Origin: JAYZDB01 sp036338025
GTDB lineage: Bacteria; Planctomycetota; UBA1135; UBA2386
DNA: 11,962 bases
Direction: 5' to 3'
Assembly: GCA_036338025.1 (NCBI GenBank)
Contig: JAYZDB010000007.1
Coordinates: forward strand, 1 to 11,962
Of the stretch, positions 8,507 through 11,962 are shown in pieces (position 1 is the stretch's first letter; every line of letters begins with the position of its first letter). The notes beneath the pieces were generated by a model that saw nothing but the letters and a program-made list of their open reading frames with translations, did no database searches and had not been told where the DNA came from. Made by a program: the position numbers and the translations under genes.

Positions 8507-9751
8507 ATGAGAATTGGACCAGTCCTTGTGACCTTGTTGGCCCTCGGGGCGACCCTGCAGGCGCAGGACTTCCTGCTCAGCCGAACCGACGGCAGCCAGC
8601 TGCGTGGCCGGGTTGTCGGCCTGGCCGGGTCGGGCGAGGACCAGCGATTGGTGTTTGCCACCGCGGACACCAGAATGAGTGTGCCTTGGACTGAGATCCT
8701 CGCGTTGCAGGGCCCGAGTCCAAAGGTCGACGCGGCGGTGGCGGTCCACCTGGTCGGCGGGGATGAGTTGAAGGGTCGGATCACTGGTGGCGACGACGAG
8801 GGCGAGACCCTGCTGCTCGAAACCTCGCTCGGCAGCGTGACGATCCCGCTCGACCGCTTGCGTACGGTGGTGTTCCGGGCCCGCGCCAAGACCCGCGGTC
8901 CCGCCGAGTTCCGGATCGCAAAGGACGATGACTTCGATGAGGCGGTGTTCCTCGAGGCCGGCCGCGGTCTGGATGTACAAGGTGGTGAGATCGATCGCCT
9001 CTCCGAGAGCGGCATCTACTTCGCACGCCTCGGTGACGAACTGGCGCGGATGTACCGCTTCGATTCCCTGGTCGGATTGGCGATCCGAGAGGGTGTGGCG
9101 CCGGAGAAGCTCGGCGGTTGGAGCCTGATCTCGACCGCTGGCGACCGTCTGCGGGTCGACGTATTGCAGGCCGGTGCTGAGCAGTTGCGTGTTCGTACCG
9201 AGTTCGGTGACAAGACACTGGCCTACTCCGGCGTGGCGGCCTTGACCCGACTCGTCGGGACCCGGACCTACCTTTCGGACCTACAACCCTTGCGGGTCGA
9301 AGAGGTCGGGGACGACGGCGACCTGGGCAAGGCCCCGCTGTACACCTTCCAGCGCGACCGTACCGTAAGCGGTGGTGTGCTCCTCGGGGAGCGGAGTTCG
9401 GCGGATGGTTTCCTGGTCGCCGATGGCCGCACCTATGGCAAGGGGCTCGGTGTGCACAGCAAGTGTGTCCTCATCTACCGCGTGCCACCAAAGATGACGA
9501 AGTTCCACGCCCGGGTTGCGATCGATGACGAGGTCAAGGCACTCGGGATCAAGGGTGATGCGGACGTCGCGGTGCGCTCCGGAGACAAGTTGCTCTGGCG
9601 CAGCGCGGGTCTGCGCCGCGGTCACAAGCCGAGGAGTCTCGGCATCTTGAAGGTCGAACCCGGGTCCACGCTGAGCTTGGAAGTCGAGTTCGGCAAGGGT
9701 TTGTTCGCCGGCGACCGGATCGACTGGTTGTCAGCGGTGTTTTTGAACTAG
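8507..9751 (+). CDS. Secreted NPCBM-domain protein with SH3/LSm-like repeats
   Basis: The 414-residue product has a signal peptide at residues 1-20 (hydrophobic VLVTLLALGATL, cleavage expected after AQ), so it is exported. Residues 255-414 match the NPCBM/NEW2 carbohydrate-binding-like module seen in many planctomycete secreted proteins: 'YLSDLQPLRVEE', 'RDRTVSGG', 'YGKGLGVHSKCVLIYRV', 'FHARVAIDDEV' and a final 'DRIDWLSAVF'. The middle has three short, similar beta units (about 22-70, 80-122 and 206-247) of the form Gly-x-x-Leu-x-Gly/Val ... strand ... Pro/Ala-x-x-x-Ile/Leu, resembling small SH3 or LSm barrels. The ATG at 8507 has AGGTGA 9 bases upstream. Binding to glycan or another envelope ligand is inferred from the NPCBM family; no enzyme motif is visible. 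The next gene begins 12 bp later in the same frame, so the two are probably co-transcribed. Confidence 0.85.
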   Translation: MRIGPVLVTLLALGATLQAQDFLLSRTDGSQLRGRVVGLAGSGEDQRLVFATADTRMSVPWTEILALQGPSPKVDAAVAVHLVGGDELKGRITGGDDEGETLLLETSLGSVTIPLDRLRTVVFRARAKTRGPAEFRIAKDDDFDEAVFLEAGRGLDVQGGEIDRLSESGIYFARLGDELARMYRFDSLVGLAIREGVAPEKLGGWSLISTAGDRLRVDVLQAGAEQLRVRTEFGDKTLAYSGVAALTRLVGTRTYLSDLQPLRVEEVGDDGDLGKAPLYTFQRDRTVSGGVLLGERSSADGFLVADGRTYGKGLGVHSKCVLIYRVPPKMTKFHARVAIDDEVKALGIKGDADVAVRSGDKLLWRSAGLRRGHKPRSLGILKVEPGSTLSLEVEFGKGLFAGDRIDWLSAVFLN

Positions 9752-9763
9752 TCGACTGCGGGG

Positions 9764-11962
9764 ATGGCACTCCAACTCTCGATCTTGCTGATTGCCTTGA
9801 GTCTGCCGGCGCTCTTGCTGCGTCGCGGTGGTGGACGCCTGGCGCGGGCCTGTGCCTTGATCGCGATGTCCGCGGTGTTGGTGGCAACCCTCGACTTGCC
9901 CGAGCACCTGTTCTTTGAGGTGCCGGCGCGCTTGACGGTGGTGACCACGGTGTCGCCCGATGCCGCGGTCACCCGGGCCCTGCAGACCGCGGTCGGCGAA
10001 GCCGTCGAACTCGAGTTTGCTAGTGGCGTCCACCATCCCGGCGATCGACTGGCCGGTGCGCGATTGCGTCACCGCCAGGAACCAGACCTTGCGCTGGTGT
10101 TCAACGGGCGGTTTGCGAGCCGTCCGGGCAGTGGCACTCGGCCGCCGGGCGACGGTGAGATGGTCCAGGTCCTGACGACGCGTCCGGTGCTGCCGCTGGA
10201 TCCGGGGTCAGTCCGGGTGCGGTCGATGCATGGCATCTCGAAGGGCCGACCGGCGATGTTCGAGGTGTTGCTCGGCGCACCGGGCGTCGACCGACCTGAG
10301 CTGCGCGGCCGACTGCGGGTCTTGGATCCAGGCGGCCGGGTGGTTTGTGATGCGGCCCTGCCCGGCGATGCCGTCGAGCGGGTCGAGTGGCGGCCGGTGG
10401 TCGAAGGCCGCCACCGTGTACAGATCGTGCTGCAGGTCGGCGAGGGCCCAGGCCGGTGCGAAATGCGGGGAGTCGGCGAGGTTGAGGTGGCGGCGCCGCC
10501 ACCGATCACCATCGTGGGAGCGGCGGCGAGCTCGTTGGCCGACGCCCTGCGCGTGCAGGGGCTCCCGGTGCAGGTGCAAAAGTCCTTGCCGACGCAGTTG
10601 GTCGGGACCCTGGTGTTGCTCGACCCCCTGGACGTTGCCCAGCAGCGGCGGCTGCGCGAGTTCGTCGAGGCTGGCGGCGGCGTGTTCCTGGTCGGTGGTC
10701 CAAGAGGCGGTGCCCTGCCGCCGCCCACCGAGCCCCTCGGGGCGCTGGCGCCGGTGACCCGCCTGGCCCTGCCACCGCCCGACAAGCCCGACGAGAAGTC
10801 GGAAGGCGAGGCTTCAAAGCAACGCAGTAGCGAGACTGACGAGGATCCGCCGCCGGTCAAGAAAGACCAGGAACCGCCTGAGAAAGACACCGCGGCCAAG
10901 GGCGATACCGCCGGCCGCCGCTTGAAGATCGAGGAGCGCGATGTGCACCGGCGCGCGATCGCGATGGTGCTGCTGATCGACCGCTCCGGCAGCATGACGA
11001 ATCCGGTCGAGAAGCGCGACGCCGCCGGGCAGATGAACCGGATGGACCTGGCGAAGGCGAGTGCGATGCACACCGCGGCGGCGCTGGATGACGGCGACCA
11101 GCTGGCGGTGATTTCGTTCGGCTCGTCTGCCACCGCCGTGCTCAAACTGAGCCCGGTGCAGGACCGGGCGCGGATCCGTCGGGGTCTGGCCGGACTGCGA
11201 GCCAGGCGGGACGAAAGCACCAAGGTCGGGAGCGCCCTCGATGTGGCCCGCAGGATGCTGGTCCAGGCCAAGGCGGCGGTCAAGCATGTCGTCATCGTCA
11301 CCGACGGTGCCATTCATGATGCTGGTCCGCGCTACTTCGGGGCGCTGGGTCTGGCTCGCAAGTTCCACGAACAGAAGACCGGCATCACCGTCACCCTGGT
11401 GCAGGCGGTGCCAGATTCGGAGATGGAGCAGGGTTCGGCGACGCGCTCCATCAAACTCATGGAGGAAGCCAATGGCGTGAAGTTTGATCCGGATCCGGAT
11501 GTTCCGTTTCCGTTCTACATCAAGGCCAGTTCCTTCGATGCGGTGCCTCGCCTGATCGTCACCGAGGTAGAGAAGGTCCGGACCAAGGCCGGCCGTCCCG
11601 CCGACAAGGACCAGCCCAGTGATTCCGAATCGAAGCCACTCGACAAGCCGAAGCCGAAACCGGAGACCAGGCCCGTCCCGGAGCAGATCCCGACTCCGCC
11701 ACCGCCCGATCCGCTGGCCGGGACCCTGGAGGTGCGCGCCATCGAAGAACAATCCCCGCTGCTGGCGCCGATCCCGGCGGCTGGTTTCCCGAGGATCGCC
11801 GGCATCCTGAAGGTCGAGGCTCACGGTGAGGCGCTGACGCTGCTGGTGGCCGGACCCGAGGGCACCCCGCTGCTGGCCTTCGCGAACCGCGGACTCGGCA
11901 AGATCGGGGTCTGGACCTCGGACTTTCTGGGACGTTGGGGCCAGGCTTTCTGCGACGCGGAG
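9764..11962 (+). CDS. Membrane vWA / GATase1-like protein (3' end outside window)
   Basis: The frame is open for 733 codons from ATG 9764 to the last base, with no stop, so the C-terminus is missing. Two hydrophobic helices (about 3-19 and 28-44) anchor it in the membrane. Residues ~280-312 carry a GATase1-like edge, 'LVLLDPLD' and 'EAGGGVFLVGG'. A vWA domain (~398-600) is inserted after it, with a complete metal site: D406-R-S408-G-S410, T486 and D514 (VIVTDG). The GATase-like part resumes with 'GLGKIGVWTSDFLGRWG' (710-726). This is the layout of the widespread vWA-in-GATase membrane family, in which glutaminase catalysis is generally thought to be lost. Two charged Pro/Lys/Glu linkers (337-386 and 608-650) flank the vWA domain, and their length is unusual. 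The GGGG just before the ATG is too close to be a good ribosome site, so translation may depend on the gene 12 bp upstream. The exact function is unknown; envelope signalling or assembly is a guess. Confidence 0.85.
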   Translation, partial: MALQLSILLIALSLPALLLRRGGGRLARACALIAMSAVLVATLDLPEHLFFEVPARLTVVTTVSPDAAVTRALQTAVGEAVELEFASGVHHPGDRLAGARLRHRQEPDLALVFNGRFASRPGSGTRPPGDGEMVQVLTTRPVLPLDPGSVRVRSMHGISKGRPAMFEVLLGAPGVDRPELRGRLRVLDPGGRVVCDAALPGDAVERVEWRPVVEGRHRVQIVLQVGEGPGRCEMRGVGEVEVAAPPPITIVGAAASSLADALRVQGLPVQVQKSLPTQLVGTLVLLDPLDVAQQRRLREFVEAGGGVFLVGGPRGGALPPPTEPLGALAPVTRLALPPPDKPDEKSEGEASKQRSSETDEDPPPVKKDQEPPEKDTAAKGDTAGRRLKIEERDVHRRAIAMVLLIDRSGSMTNPVEKRDAAGQMNRMDLAKASAMHTAAALDDGDQLAVISFGSSATAVLKLSPVQDRARIRRGLAGLRARRDESTKVGSALDVARRMLVQAKAAVKHVVIVTDGAIHDAGPRYFGALGLARKFHEQKTGITVTLVQAVPDSEMEQGSATRSIKLMEEANGVKFDPDPDVPFPFYIKASSFDAVPRLIVTEVEKVRTKAGRPADKDQPSDSESKPLDKPKPKPETRPVPEQIPTPPPPDPLAGTLEVRAIEEQSPLLAPIPAAGFPRIAGILKVEAHGEALTLLVAGPEGTPLLAFANRGLGKIGVWTSDFLGRWGQAFCDAE

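Noticed and set aside
10069..11313. A 414-codon minus-strand open frame opposite the vWA gene
   Set aside because: The translation is low-complexity Ser/Arg/Thr/Pro. The plus strand in the same place encodes a complete vWA metal site, so this is an antisense shadow.
10814..11824. A 336-codon minus-strand open frame opposite the vWA gene
   Set aside because: It is an antisense shadow with a His/Arg/Gly-rich translation, no recognisable domain and no independent context.

Overview
The window is GC-rich bacterial chromosome with dense, ordinary coding. I see no insertion sequence, phage gene, tRNA, rRNA or CRISPR array. The best guess for the host is a member of the Planctomycetota or a close relative. 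The support is a secreted protein ending in an NPCBM domain, a large membrane vWA/GATase-like protein beside it, two GroEL paralogues, and an apical 'LSPHF' motif in one GroEL that I associate with that group. This assignment is an inference from gene content, not from a marker gene.

Layout. (1) 50-1402, plus strand: trkA, the cytosolic NAD-binding subunit of a Trk/Ktr potassium uptake system. (2) 1417-8037, minus strand: a seven-gene run transcribed right to left, groEL2, groES, groEL1, dnaJ, grpE, an fmdB-type zinc-ribbon gene and a short predicted lipoprotein gene. Gaps are 0 to about 60 bp, so it is probably one chaperone operon. dnaK and hrcA are absent from the window. (3) 8038-8506: a 469-bp divergent intergenic region with a good match to an RpoH (sigma-32) heat-shock promoter pointing at groEL2, overlapped by an inverted repeat, plus other dyads. 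There is no CIRCE or HAIR element. (4) 8507 to the right edge, plus strand: a secreted NPCBM-domain protein, then after 12 bp a long gene that runs off the window. The second encodes a two-helix membrane protein with a vWA domain inserted in a GATase1-like fold. It lies in the same reading frame as its neighbour and has no stop before the window ends.

How the genes work together. GroES caps GroEL rings to fold proteins. DnaJ delivers clients to DnaK and GrpE exchanges its nucleotide, so this operon supplies both chaperonin rings and both DnaK co-chaperones while DnaK must come from elsewhere. The two GroELs differ: GroEL2 has the flexible GGM-rich tail, while GroEL1, next to groES, lacks it. 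The right-hand pair is probably an envelope-associated unit of unknown purpose.

Nothing here is clearly a new biological system. The items most worth a second look are the heat-shock-like promoter with its overlapping dyad, the duplicated and diverged GroELs around one groES in an operon without dnaK, the stem-loop between groEL1 and dnaJ, and the unterminated vWA gene.
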